The notes under the pieces are model-generated. The model was not told where the DNA came from. It saw only the letters and a program-made list of their open reading frames with translations, and searched no databases. DNA of 64,000 nucleotides from Calliopsis andreniformis (lineage: Eukaryota; Arthropoda; Insecta; Hymenoptera; Andrenidae). The DNA lies in assembly GCF_051401765.1 (NCBI RefSeq), contig NC_135071.1, forward strand, positions 5,496,961-5,560,960, read 5' to 3'. Made by a program: the position numbers and the translations under genes. Below, in pieces: positions 10,770 to 21,283 of the stretch (positions are counted from its first letter, which is position 1; the number at the start of each line of letters is the position of its first letter).

Positions 10770-11565
10770 TATACAATTCCGCCAAACCAAATATATTAAA
10801 AAAAACTGTCAACAATAAACAATAGCGCAGCAAGAATTGCAACTGGAGCTTTCCGCACGAGTCCAGTTCTAAGTATGTTAAGCGAAGCAAATCTACTGCC
10901 GCTGGATTACAGAAGGAAGCAGCTCACTTTTTCCTACACCATGTATACAGCATCCAGTATACAAAACCCTATAAAAGATATTATCTTCTCAGACAAATTT
11001 GCTAACATATTTAACATGAATAACGAAAAGACAAATGCAATTAAACCAATTAACATTCGGGTCAAAGAACTATTCGAAGAACTAGGAATATAACTTCCAA
11101 AAATCTATTTGAGGGAAGAATTTAAATTACCACCCTAAACACTGAAAATACTGAAACAAATTGATTCGCTGGAAGAGCTATCAAAATGATTAAATAGCAA
11201 TGAAGAATTGAAAACCGACTTCCTGGAAACCAATGATCTATACCCAAACTATTTACAAATTTTTACTGACGGAGCAAAAACGCAAAGTCAAGCTGGCTGT
11301 GTAGTAGTATCACAAGAAGGAAATACATTAGTTAAAGTACCAGAATATTATTCAATTTTCTCTTACGAAGCCTATGCAATATTAGAAGGATTAAAACATA
11401 TTGAAAAATTAAACATAAAACAAAATAAATATATCATATACACTGACTCTAAAAGTACACTTTCGGCGATAAAAGAAATGAAGTCCAAAAACCCTATTAT
11501 AAAACAAATCATCGAAAAGTATAACGAGATGCTAATAAACCAACAAGTGAGGCTTGGACCTCACC
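10770..11565 (+). pseudogene. I-type LINE, right part (RT end and RNase H)
   Basis: Beyond the hAT element the LINE resumes with YNSAKPNILKK, then ARIATGAF-type sequence and MLSEANLLPLDYRRKQL, matching LLSEAHLAPLSYRRMQL of the minus-strand LINE at 13.6 kb. After stops around 11090 and 11190, a frame from 11208 encodes an RNase H domain with FTDGAK (Asp), SYEAYAILEGLKHI (Glu) and YTDSKSTLSAI (Asp). The final RNase H His/Asp segment is missing: the match ends at about 11560, where unrelated repeated motifs begin. An RNase H after the RT places the element in the I superfamily. Frameshifts and stops make it inactive. Confidence 0.8.
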
Positions 11566-11578
11566 ACCCAGGCATCAG

Positions 11579-11845
11579 CACCTTGATTTCGCATCAGGCT
11601 CGTCTGTTTGAATTTGCCAACCTCCTTAACAGCACCTCAATTTAATTTGAGTTCTTCTGTAAACTGATCCTAGTGACTCCCTGATTTCGCATCAGGTACG
11701 TTCACAAAACTCACACTCCTGCGGCTCACCGATCACAGATCAGTTTCGTCCACAAGCACACCTATCCTCAGAGGCTCCTTGATTTTATATCAGGTTCGTC
11801 CTCGCCTGTAATAATTCCAACGACTGATTTCGCATTAGTTTCGTC
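11579..11845. repeat. Spaced copies of a TGATTTCGCATCAGG motif
   Basis: Five variants occur at about 11583, 11681, 11730, 11783 and 11823, each followed by TTCGTC or CTCGTC. The best form, CCTGATTTCGCATCAGG, is a small hairpin (CCTGAT/ATCAGG with a TTCGC loop). Spacing is about 40-98 bp. The sequence between copies is not repeated. No coding role is seen. Confidence 0.6.
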
Positions 11846-12392
11846 CGTTGTACCAACTAACACATCAACCACTATATTCTTTGGAAATATTCCTATCCTC
11901 GACGCTCTCTCGCGCTGCTCGCCTCCCGTCTTGTAACATACCATTTTGTTTTAGAACATTTACAAAATTTATAAACTGAACACTAAGGGGATACGGTAGT
12001 CACGTTACTACAAATATTTTCTTTTTTCGATTTGTAAAAAGGGATACCAGCAGATCCAGTCTTCACGAGGTTTACGATGTTCAAAGCTTCTAGAGCCCCA
12101 TTAAAAAAAATAAACTATGCAAAATACGTATCACTTTATTCTTATGCAAAATTAAATACACATACAATTAAGAATATTTAGACCAAGCATTTGCAAAGAC
12201 ATCTATTTCACACATATTGCTACAATAATGTAGCTATATAATCCACACTCTAGGTGTTAAAAGCTAACAATAACTCCGTAGACTGGCGTAAACTGTCGTC
12301 TGATTTGCTTGAATTTTTTAGCAATGGCTGCTAATACTATTCTGTTCGTTTACGCGTACTGAATTTCTGATTTAATGATGTACATTTTCATT

Positions 12393-12393
<1 letters not shown>
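11846..12393. other. No gene recognised
   Basis: AT-rich spacer between the motif cluster and the poly(T) tract. No convincing open frame or repeat boundary. Confidence 0.4.

Positions 12394-12446
<53 letters not shown>
12394..12446 (-). repeat. 53-nt poly(T): poly(A) tail of the minus-strand LINE
   Basis: An uninterrupted run of T adjoins the 3' end of the LINE. Its exact length may be affected by assembly. Confidence 0.85.
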
Positions 12447-12451
<5 letters not shown>

Positions 12452-12559
12452 GTAATGTTGCATCTACCCTCAAGGGTCATTAGCAACCACGGTTGATATA
12501 CATGGCTTTGGCTTAAATTTGGTTTAGTAAGTTAACATGTTTCAAAAAATTTATAACAT

Positions 12560-14725
12560 CGGAGCATGATTTTTCATTTTTGATCGCTTCTTTGAGATTT
12601 CCGCAGATTTAGTACAGATTTCGTTCACGTTGGTATTTTTGGCAGGAAGTGATGATATGTTCCATCGAGATTTTGGTGTTGCAAATGGTGCACAGTGGTT
12701 GGTCTTCTTTTTTGAGCAAGAAGGAATGCGTGAAGTTTGTATGACCAATTCTTAGCCTTGTGATGACTACTTGGTGTTTCCTGTCGAAGGATAATGCTGG
12801 ACTTGTTTCGTGGATATTTTTTCTGATGTTGTGGATATTTGTGTTCCGAGAATTTATCCAGGTGTCATTCCAATTTTCTTTGAGAATTTTATTTAAGAAG
12901 CTTAGGACTTCTTTGTGGTGTATTGGTATATTTAAAACATTTGGCGAGTTCGCAGCCTCTTTAGCTATTTCGTCTGCTCTTTCGTTCCCCCGAATTCCAA
13001 CGTGAGCTGGAACCCAGCCGAGTAGGATTTCCGATGCTTGATTGTTTACTATTATATTGTTGTATTCCTCAGTAATTTGCTTAATAATTGGATTTTTGGA
13101 GTTTTTATCTAGAGCTGATAGGGTACTTTTGGAGTCTGTGTAGATAGTATACTTTCCTTCTCTATTATTTATTTTTTTTATGAGTTCCAGTGCTTTTAAG
13201 ACTGCATAAGCCTCACAGGAGAAGATTGAGTAGTAGTTTGGAAGTTTGAGCCCGATTTCCTTTTCTGGAGTTATTATTGCGCAGCTAGCACTTGACTGTG
13301 ATTTTGAGCCATCCGTGTATATAGCTGAGTAATTTGAGAAACGACTAGCGGTTTCTAGAAATGATGATTTCAGGATTTCTTGACTATCATGTTTTTTAGA
13401 TACGATATCCCTTAGGTTGATTTGAGCCGGCGTCTTCAGTAACCATGGTGGAGTAGTATACTCTTCAAGTTGGAAGGTTTCAGGAAATGATACGTTTAGT
13501 TTTGCTAATATGTTTTCGACACGAAGGTTGATTGATTTTGGTAGGTGTGTTTTGCGATTTGGCTGTTTACTGGGACTGTTTTTAAGGATAATTTACTTCG
13601 TGGGGTTATCTCGAGATGATACCGCAGATAGGGCGTATGAGATAGTAAGTTGCATCCTTCTGTAGCTAAGCGGTGCTAGATGTGCTTCACTTAACAAGCT
13701 CGGAATGGGACTAGTGTAAAAGGCACCTGTGATAATTCTTGCCGCACTGTTGTTTATTGTTTCAAGCTGCTTAAGCACTTTCAGTTTGACGGTGTTGTAT
13801 ACTATCGATCCATAGTCAAGTTTCGATCTTACTAGGGCCTTGTATGTTTTATGCAAAATTTGCATGTCCGTTCCCCAATTTTTGGATGCTATTATTTTCA
13901 TGAAGTTCAGTTTTTTGGCGCAATCGTTCTTGACCTTCTTAATATGTGGGGTCCACGTTAGTTTGGTATCAAAGATCAGACCAAGAATTTTTGTTTTATT
14001 GACTACTGAGAGGATGTGGTTGTCTAGTAGCAGGTCTGGGTTGTCTTGATTCGCAGCGTTTTTACTAAAAACAATGACTGTAGATTTCTCTTTAGAAAAT
14101 TTGAAGCCGGTTTCTAATGAGAATATATCTAGGTTGTGTAGAGTTTCTTGCAGTATACGTTGAGAAGTATCGATGTTTTTGCCAGTAGTGAAGAACGATT
14201 AGTCATCAGCGAACAAGGTGAATTTCGTCGGTGGCTTTACGCAGTTCTTGATAGGGTTTATTGCTAGTAGAAACAAGGTGACGCTAAGAACAGCTCTCTG
14301 TGGTACTCCATTGTCGATATTTACTTTATCGGATAGAACGCTGTTGACTCTCACTTGGATAGTACGATTTTTTAGAAAGTTAATGACGAAGTGTAGAATA
14401 TTGCCATTTATCCTGAGGTCCTTAAGTAGTTTAATAACTCTATCTCTCCATACCATATCAAACGCCTTGCTGATGTCCAGACAGACAGCAACCAGGTGGT
14501 TGCCATTTGCAAAGGCTTCGCATATGCTGGATTCTAAGGTAATCAAACTATCCAATGTGCTTCTGTGTTGTCTGAAGCCACTTTGATGAATAGATAGCAG
14601 TTTATTCTTTTCTAGAAACCATTTAAGGCTCTTGTTGACAATTTTTTCCATGACCTTGCATAAGCAGCATGTGAGGGCTATGGGCCTATAATTTTCGGCT
14701 TTGTTATTTTCATTGTTGTGTGGCG
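12560..14725 (-). pseudogene. LINE ORF2 pseudogene: RT, RNase H, zinc motif
   Basis: Read on the minus strand: RT motif ENYRPIALTCCLCKVMEKI near 14700, HQSGFRQHRSTLDSLITLES, VCLDISKAFDMVWRDRV (first RT Asp), and the catalytic FADD at about 14205, followed at once by a TAG stop. A second piece starts near 13901 (MKIIASKNWGTDM; ARIITGAFYTSPIPSLLSEA). After a stop near 13590 comes an RNase H domain with YTDGSKSQ, FSCEAYAVLKALEL, YTDSKSTLSAL and WVPAHVGIRGNERADEIA, in which all catalytic residues are present. A C-terminal CTICNTKISMEHIITSC zinc motif closes the protein near 12680. The domain order is that of the I superfamily. The stops make the copy inactive. Confidence 0.88.
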
Positions 14726-14727
14726 TG

Positions 14728-15076
14728 TGTAACAGCCAACTCGCCCTTGCTTCGATGAATTCGTTGTTAGTGTATATTTGTCTTTAGTTTTCGTAGCTTT
14801 CTCTTTTCTAGTTTTCCTGACTTATTTACGATTTCCTGTCTTTTCTTTCGATTTCTACGCCCTCAAGGGTTCGTCCGGGCCTGGTCATTATCAAGCACAT
14901 TTGACGACCAAACCAGGGCGACCTTAAGGACTGTTTCTTTTCCTTCAACTTTCTCTCCGGTTTTCTCTCCTTTCCGTTTTCCTTCTTCGTTTTTTCTACT
15001 ATCGCTATCTTTCTTTTCGTGTAGTATTTAAGTGCGGAATATTCTAAGCATGAAACACTTAATTCGCCTAATTTAA
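14728..15076 (+). repeat. 5' LTR of the CsRn1-like element
   Basis: It starts TGTAACAGCC and ends just before the primer-binding site. The 3' boundary is inferred from the primer site because no second LTR is present for comparison. Confidence 0.6.
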
Positions 15077-15077
15077 T

Positions 15078-15089
15078 TGGTGACCCCGA
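15078..15089 (+). promoter_or_regulatory. Primer-binding site, tRNA-Trp type
   Basis: TGGTGACCCCGA fits the complement of the CCA-containing 3' end of tRNA-Trp. It lies immediately after the LTR, as required for minus-strand priming. Confidence 0.65.
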
Positions 15090-15258
15090 TAGGGACTATT
15101 TCGCGTAGTGTAGTGCCATTGTGGAACATTCAGACATTTAAAAAAAAAAAAAAAAAATTATTTCTGAAGCCAGTGGTGTGCTGTGTTGTGATCAATTGTG
15201 ATTATATTGTTTAAACTTATTGTTCAACTTATTGTTGAACATTCAGTACTTAAAGACA

Positions 15259-16195
15259 ATGGCAAACAATCAGGAATCAGGAGCATCAGGTGTGGATCGT
15301 GTAGCCGTCCGGATATCCGATTTCTGCCCATAAGATCCCGAAATGTGGATTTCCATAGCAGAACAAAGCTTTCGATGCATCGGAAGTATCAACAGAGAAC
15401 ACCAAATTCGGATATATATTGGGAGCTTTGAATCCACAGTATGCTGCTGAAGTACGTGATGTTATTATGGACCCACCGCTTGCTCAGCCGTACCAGAAGC
15501 TAAAAACGGAGTTGATTCGGCGATTGAGCTCATCCGAGGAACAAAAGACTAGACGTCTTTTGGAGCACGATGAAATAGGAGACAGAAAACCGTCGCAGTT
15601 CCTGCGTCACCTGCGAGGCTTAGCACGAACTACCATTGGGGATAGTGTTCTGCGAACCTTGTGGCTGGGGTAATTGCCTTCCCATATGCAGATAATGCTG
15701 GCTACCCAAAAAGATACCGACCTTGACAAGGCAGCGGAACTAGCGAATGCAATTGTCGATGCGACGGGCCCTCGCGGACAGGTAGCCGAGGCAGTGTATC
15801 CTCGCAGCCAGGCATCGGAGACATCATATCCCCGTAGACAGGTAGCTGAATCGTCAAGTGCTCGTGGGTCATTTATAGAAATAACACCTGCGGTTGGTCA
15901 TGATTACGAAGCTTTGTTAAATCTTAAGCTGGCCCAGCTTATCTTGTCCTTTCAACAGGAAATAGCGGCCATTCGACAGGAACTAGCGAGTGAATCGCGT
16001 TTTTCTCGTCGCGATCGGGCTTATCGACCAAGATCTCCTAGTGCTAGAAGGTCGCGTTCGCGATCATCCTTTTCGCGACGTATTCAGCAACGTGGTGGTA
16101 AATGTTGGTATCATTGGAAATTTGGTGCCGACGCTCACAGATGTATCGCTCCATGCAATTGGAGTAATCAGGGAAACGAACAGGGCAGTCGTTAA
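15259..16195 (+). pseudogene. Gag of the CsRn1-like Gypsy element
   Basis: From the ATG at 15259 the frame gives VAVRISDFCP, a TAA, then DPEMWISIAEQSF, the typical capsid start of CsRn1-like Gag. After a frame change near 15415 it continues with GALNPQYAAEVRD and SSSEEQKTRRLLEHDEIGDR, then KPSQFLRHLRGLA. Another stop lies at 15671. A Pro/Ser/Gln-rich part with repeated RRQVAE/RSQASE units and an Arg/Ser-rich stretch precede the single zinc motif CWYHWKFGADAHRC. The TAA at 16193-16195 overlaps the ATG of the protease frame (TAATG). Confidence 0.82.
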
Positions 16196-16506
16196 TGGCG
16201 GCTACCGACTCCAGACCATCAACTCGCCGTCTATTTGTAGCCGATCGTGACTCGCAAACACCGTTTTTGATCGACACAGGAGCCGATCTCTGTGTGTACC
16301 CGAGGAAATTTGTTCGCGGTCGAAGAGACAAAACGGACTACGAATTGTCTGCGGCGAATGGTACGATTATATCTACGTATGGGACAATAGTCTTAAACTT
16401 AAATTTCGGTCTTCGTCGTGTTTTCACCTGGCATACTTTCCTTATCTTTGAAGAGATTAAGCCTGCCCAATGTAGCGACTCAATTATATTGCGATACATC
16501 TACTAG
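16195..16506 (+). pseudogene. Aspartic protease piece of the CsRn1-like element
   Basis: The frame opens with the ATG that overlaps the Gag stop. It encodes RRLFVADRDSQTPFLIDTGAD; IDTGAD is the catalytic motif of retropepsins, followed by LCVYPRKFV and a flap-like stretch SAANGTIISTYGTI. The usual protease-RT transition is not reached: homology stops at about 16440, and integrase-type sequence begins at about 16500, so RT and RNase H have been deleted. Confidence 0.78.
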
Positions 16507-16825
16507 CAGAGCACGACCTTACGTTACACCAGCTTTTCGTCGTGCAGCTTTTAATTCTGTACATGGATTGGCGCATCCAGGAATTAATGCGACACTAAAA
16601 TTAGTTAGGGATCGTTTTGTTTGGCCGTCCATCACATCCGACTGCAGGGAGTGAACGCGTAGCTGTTTGCAGTGTTAGCGTTCCAAGGTTCACAGGTACG
16701 TGCAGTCATCGTTGGGAAGTTTTGTATCACCGGTTGGAAGATTCGAGCATGTGCACTTGGACACTGTGGTGTTACCTATTTCAGAGGGATTCAGGTATTG
16801 CTTTACCTGTAACTCTGATTATATA
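16505..16825 (+). pseudogene. Integrase fragment of the CsRn1-like element
   Basis: AFNSVHGLAHPGINATLKLVRDRFVWP is the integrase zinc-domain pattern (HxxxHPG, then RFVWP), here split over 16540-16630. After frame changes, FEHVHLDTV and RYCLT near 16745-16810 match the start of the catalytic core, including the first Asp. The core is cut at about 16825 by the following repeat. Confidence 0.7.
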
Positions 16826-16831
16826 AATATA

Positions 16832-17505
16832 CCGTAATGTTGCGGACGAGAGCCGCTCTCAGGTCTGGTCGCAACTCTCGTCCGCGACTGGTAGTCGATT
16901 TGGCTTCCTTTGCTCTCGGTCGCCGAGATAATTGGTACACGACCGGAGAAGCAAAAAAAAGGGTCTCGCTCGACCGTCTATGCTCAAGCTCGATGCCCGA
17001 AATTAATGACGTTACTAAAGACAAGTATAGCATTAGGGATTAAGAATAGGAAAAATTGAAGTTTCTTATTTGCAAACGGATTTTCACGTAAGTAACACCA
17101 ATCGATTCCTTGTGCTCTTCCGAAGAAAATGATATCACATCCGACATGATTCCGATTATTTATAATAAAGATACTTAATAACTTAATTTGTAGAAAGAGC
17201 TTACTTGTCCGTTTTCCGATTTATTATTTCGCTAGATATTATTCATCCTTTTTATATATACCTAGAATATATAATATACAAGTATATATTATTTTACATA
17301 TATAAGTAGATACTAATGAAACTCAAACCAATTTTAAATAGAAATATTAATATATATATGTATGTGTGTATGTATATTTTGAGTTAGGTCTGGATTAGGA
17401 TCGTTGGATTCTAAATACAGTAATAATACGATCGAGGGCCGTTTCGTTCACACGAACAAGAGCCGTTACGAGACCCGAGCACGGCTCTCGTCTGTAACAT
17501 TACTG
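16832..17505 (-). repeat. Repeat A (GACGAGAG family), copy A1
   Basis: It begins CCGTAATGTTGCGGACGAG and ends at the complement of CAGTAATGTTACAGACGAG, with TA on both sides. It corresponds to 38299-38971 and 62921-63594 in inverse orientation. Its last 88 bp (17418-17505) form a mini-palindrome with its own CAGTAAT/ATTACTG ends. It is non-coding. Confidence 0.75.
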
Positions 17506-17507
17506 TA

Positions 17508-17850
17508 TACGTAAATGAGCGTGACCTTTCTTTCTATAAATCAAGTTTTATGTATGTTATAAATAATCGGAATCCTGTCGTGTTTAATATCATTTTCATC
17601 GGGAGAGCACAAGGAATTTACTGGTGTTACGTGCGTGAAAATCTGTTTGCGAATAAGAAACTTCAATTTTTCCTCTTTAAATCCTTAATGCTATCTTTGT
17701 TTTTTATGGCCGCCTTGTTCTGGGGTATCGAGCTCGAACGCGATGGTTCCAAGAATTGGTTACACGGAGGCACACATCATACGAGGTAGTGGGGATAGAC
17801 CGCGGCTCTCGTCTGTGTAGACGAAACAGCTCTCGTCGGCAACATTACTG
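17508..17850 (-). repeat. Repeat B (GACGAGAG family), copy B1
   Basis: It matches 62576-62918 in inverse orientation and shares its core (AATCGGAATC..., GAGCACAAGGAAT, CTTCAATTTTTCC) with A, C, D and E. One end has CATTACTG. It is absent from the otherwise matching copy 2 at 38298. Confidence 0.7.
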
Positions 17851-19812
17851 TATCTACACATATACAGGAAAAAATCTATTGGCTAGATGAAATTATCTTT
17901 CAAATTATTATTTTCAAAGATATGATAGTCAGGTTCACAGGAAAACCATTTCCAGAATTTGGGCCTACTGTTCCTGCAGCAGACCCTCCCGTATTGGTTT
18001 GAAGGAACAATGTATGGCATGTGGCACTTGACGCGTAGGCGAGATTTCCTGCGGTGCTCTCTACTCGAGCAGATTTTCCTGTGCTGAAAAACACTAAATT
18101 TTCGTATCCAATATCTCGAAAACCATTTGAAAACAGATACATAATTTCTATGTCGTTAAATTTATCTTGAAACGCACTACAAAATGATTTGAAAAAAAGT
18201 ATATAGTTCTATTTAAAAAACTAAACTTGATTATCATATCTTTGAAAATAATAATCTAAAAGATAATTTGTTATAGCCAATAAATTTTCCCCCTTATACC
18301 ATGCAAATGACATGTAAACACTTTTTTAATTTTGTGTTTCTTTTTGTGTGTTACGCGGGACACCCTGTATGTACGTAAGTGGTAACGCGGTAGGTTAGGA
18401 GCGAGCGATGCGATATGCGACACGAGCCGAACATGACCGAGTGTTACTCGAAATCGCAACAGCTAATAGACGGTATTGAGATATTTCAATTCCCTATGCG
18501 TGTCTGGTGGTGTATCCAAACGCACACGACTGTTTTGAATATACATACACGTGATCTAGTGCATTTCTTTCTTCATTATACACAATTGTAACTGTGACAT
18601 CAGACGTGTATAGGATCTCACAATCTCACCTCGTAGCCGTAATGAAATGATGAACGTCAAGATGCACGGATCCTATACCTGTCATCTATGTCTTTACCAC
18701 TGATCGAGTTCGGATCCCGTTCAAACCTGCAACTTTTTTTTTATTCTACAACTAATTTTAATATACAATTCCAATCTTTATATAAATTTAATTTCATATT
18801 ATTATGACTCAAATCATTATTTCATTCCATAAAAGACTGGTTGTAAAAAAATGAGAACGATGCAACTGTGTTTTATGGCTATGTGTGTGGCTAAAATATG
18901 AATTATATTTTCTACAGTATTTTATAAATGAAGTAATATATGAAGCGAGGAATTCTAAAGTTAAACAGCTACTAAAAATTATGTATGAAATAAAAAAGTC
19001 ACAGATTTGAACCTGCATGATAGCAAAAGACGGGCTCCGTATTCTTGTCTTCTCGGGCTTTCGTAAATATGTCTGGGCAAATGAAAATATCGCGCGCGGT
19101 TTGTGTCGTTTGTCGGCAACTTGGACAGTATTTAAAGAGCGAGAGAGTAAGGTTCACTTTACACTTGCGTTCTCTTTTGACTTTTCGAATATGGCCGGAG
19201 TGGCCCGAAGCGCCGAGCTCACGTACACGCGACTCCTAAGGTGGTGTGTGTACTGGAGGGGGAAATTTTCAGTAACTCGCATCGTTAATTTGGGTATCAC
19301 AGATTCCGATTCCACATCGGCAGTCTTTCAAATTAGGCGTCGCCTGGTTTGCAAATGCTCAACTAAATTTGTCACATTTTTTGCTCTGTTTTATCGATAA
19401 CCCAGCCAAAAGCAATACTGTTGTATGGTTTTACGGCCTGACACTTTTCGTCCTTATATGAGAACATTTTGAACTGGGAAGGGGTTCATTCGATAGAAAA
19501 AAGTACAACGCAGCGCAGTCAACTCGCAATTTCGATCAAAACACTCTCTAAATTACATAAAAATGCTTAAATTTCCATACCTGTCAATGGTAGATTTTTG
19601 CTCTACTTTACAACACTCGTATTACTAAATATCAGTAGAATTTCGTTAAATCGCGAGTTGACTGCGCTGCATTGAACTGTTTTCTTTCGAATGAACCCAT
19701 TCCCAGTTTAAAATCATCTCATATAAGGACGAAAAGTGTCAGGCCGTAAACCCCTGTGTTTGCCTAATTTTGTCGGTAATGTCGCCGCTCTGACATATCT
19801 GATCGTACCCCC

Positions 19813-20392
19813 TTAAAACGGAACTTATATACTTTTTGTGTTACGCTTTCTTTTTTTTAATAATTTCAGTCATTAAATAATTAAATACAAAAATATGAAG
19901 GAATAATAGGGAGTTAGCCCTACGACGAGAGCCGCGTTCGTCGAATCGACTACCACTCGCGGACGAGAGCAGCGCTCGGGACTGGTCGTGCCTTAAAATC
20001 GACTACCACTCACGGACGAGAGTCGCGCCCGAGTCTGTTTACATAACGCGATGAGCATGACCTTTCGTTCTACAAACCAAGTTTTATGTATCTTTGTTAA
20101 AAATAATCGGAATCATGTCGTGTTTGACATCATTTTAATCGGGAGAGCACAAGGAATCGATTGGTGTTACTTGCGTGAAAATCCGTTTGCGAATAAGAAG
20201 CTTCAATTTTTCCTATTTAAATCCCTAATGCTATCGTTGTTTTTTATGACGTCCTTGTTCTCGGGCGTTGAGCTCGAACGCGATGGTTCCAAGAATTGGT
20301 TTCTCGGCTGCACGTATCAAACGAGGTAGTGGGGATAAACCACAGCTCTCGTCCGTGTAGACGAAACGGCTCTCGTCCGCAACATTACTGTA
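19813..20392. repeat. Repeat C (GACGAGAG family)
   Basis: The reverse complement of 30763-31341. Three GACGAGAG motifs lie at 19921-20025, the shared core at 20090-20330, and the CATTACTG-TA terminus at 20385-20392. The left boundary of the match coincides with the TTAA into which element copy 1 inserted. Confidence 0.7.
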
Positions 20393-21283
20393 CTCACCGA
20401 AAAGGAGCGCCCTGCCCCTTGGGCCCCACTCCTGGCGTACACGCCTGAACCATAGCGAGTATGCCGAGTGACTGCCGCGCTTGAGCGGGGGAGGGTACTA
20501 AACGTAGTCTCTCGACACGCTTACAGGATGACAGCGAAAGACGATCAAACGTGAGAGAGAGCGTGCGTAACAGTGTGTGTGTGCGTTCTTCTGAAGCCTC
20601 GGGAATGTAAACGCAAACCTTTTGTTAGAACGAGAAGCGTTGTACACCAACATTCAAAATTGCTTATCGCCAATATGTGCGAATCGTTGCGTGCAATGCT
20701 TGTTAATACCGATAGCGAATCGTCCGCGGAGATCGAGTGCAATTGCATCTTGCATCTTGCATCTTGCTCTTGTAACGCGTCGACGTGTTATAGAAATCAA
20801 AATGAGAACCCTGCGGCGTTCAAATTTGGAGCTAACACAAAAACTATAAACATCGCGCGACACGACGACCGCGTGAGCGGCGTTGTCCTCGTGGCGTACG
20901 TGCTATCGAAACTTCTCGATAATGGCGGGAACCTACAAGGTTTATTGCATTAATTATAAAAGCGATCAACAGCTGAAAACTTCTAATAAGAGCGAAATCC
21001 GTGGATGAATAAATAATTGTAAATCCAGGAGCTGAAATACGGAGAGAGAACACACGAGATATCTTAAATACAGATTGACGAATGACGCGACGGCTCTCGT
21101 GACGTTACCGCACACGATTCGCTAGAACCTCACATCGATACGGCAATCGATCTATGTGTTAATGATCAGCGAGGGATCCTGCCTGTCCTAGCTTCCGCTA
21201 TTGAACACTCTTCGTCGAGAAGTCTTGAGGTACGTGACGGAAGCCCGTGGGTTAATTATCGTTTTCTTTCTTCCTTTGTTCAA
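20393..21283. other. GC-richer region, no gene identified
   Basis: This stretch is noticeably less AT-rich than its surroundings. A 126-codon open frame (20573-20953, +) has no recognisable motif; overlapping minus-strand frames are similar in length. It could be an untranslated first exon or decayed element. One isolated GGCTCTCGT lies at 21088. Confidence 0.3.

Larger units (their letters stand above)
12394..14727 (-). mobile_element. I-type non-LTR retrotransposon, 5' truncated, with long poly(A)
   Basis: The minus-strand element ends in a run of 53 T on the plus strand (12394-12446), its poly(A) tail, directly after 12447. Coding sequence runs from the RT fingers (14720) to the C-terminal zinc motif. 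The 5' part (ORF1, endonuclease and start of RT) is lost at 14727, exactly where a Gypsy LTR begins (TGTAACAG at 14728). The unusually long uninterrupted tail suggests fairly recent insertion, although the coding part already has stops. Confidence 0.85.
14728..16825 (+). mobile_element. CsRn1-like Gypsy LTR retrotransposon, internally deleted
   Basis: A 5' LTR (14728-15076, starting TGTAACAG) is followed by a primer-binding site TGGTGACCCCGA (15078-15089), complementary to the 3' end of tRNA-Trp, the primer used by CsRn1-type elements. Gag, protease and integrase pieces follow, but reverse transcriptase and RNase H are missing and no 3' LTR is seen. The element stops at about 16825, where the TACCGTAATG end of another repeat begins. 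It abuts the truncated LINE at 14727. Confidence 0.8.
16832..19812 (-). mobile_element. TTAA-flanked element, copy 1 (inverted, one end lost)
   Basis: This is the reverse complement of 36340-38971 and 60612-63594, with the same order of blocks throughout. Its outer terminus (complement of GGGGGTACGATC) ends at 19812 beside TTAA (19813-19816). The other terminus is missing: the copy stops at the edge of repeat A (16832). No transposase gene is seen, so it is non-autonomous. TTAA targets are used by piggyBac and Kolobok transposases; the G-rich terminus fits Kolobok better, but the assignment is tentative. Confidence 0.75.

Noticed and set aside
11579..11845. CRISPR-like array of short palindromic repeats
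   Set aside because: Repeats are degenerate, spacing is irregular (40-98 bp), the organism is a eukaryote and there are no cas genes.
12394..12446. Poly(T) as a Pol III terminator or simple microsatellite
   Set aside because: It adjoins the exact 3' end of a minus-strand LINE, so a poly(A) tail is the better explanation.
17550..17789. Recurrent ~80-90 codon frames (also 20051-20329, 30826-31104, 62637-62876) with similar peptides
   Set aside because: The similarity is at DNA level across non-coding repeats A-E; frames are read on whichever strand the repeat lies, differ by indels, and show no protein motif.
17900..18142. 80-codon frames repeated at 38007-38249 and 62284-62526
   Set aside because: They lie in the GGGTGTCCC block of the TTAA element and overlap inverted repeats; repeated because the element is repeated, with no domain.
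19017..19400. 127-codon frame (also 61171-61407)
   Set aside because: Part of the subterminal block of the TTAA element; no transposase motif, and similar frames exist on the opposite strand.
20573..20953. 126-codon open frame in GC-richer DNA
   Set aside because: Open frames of similar length overlap it on the minus strand, as expected from GC-rich non-coding sequence; no motif. Not listed as a gene.
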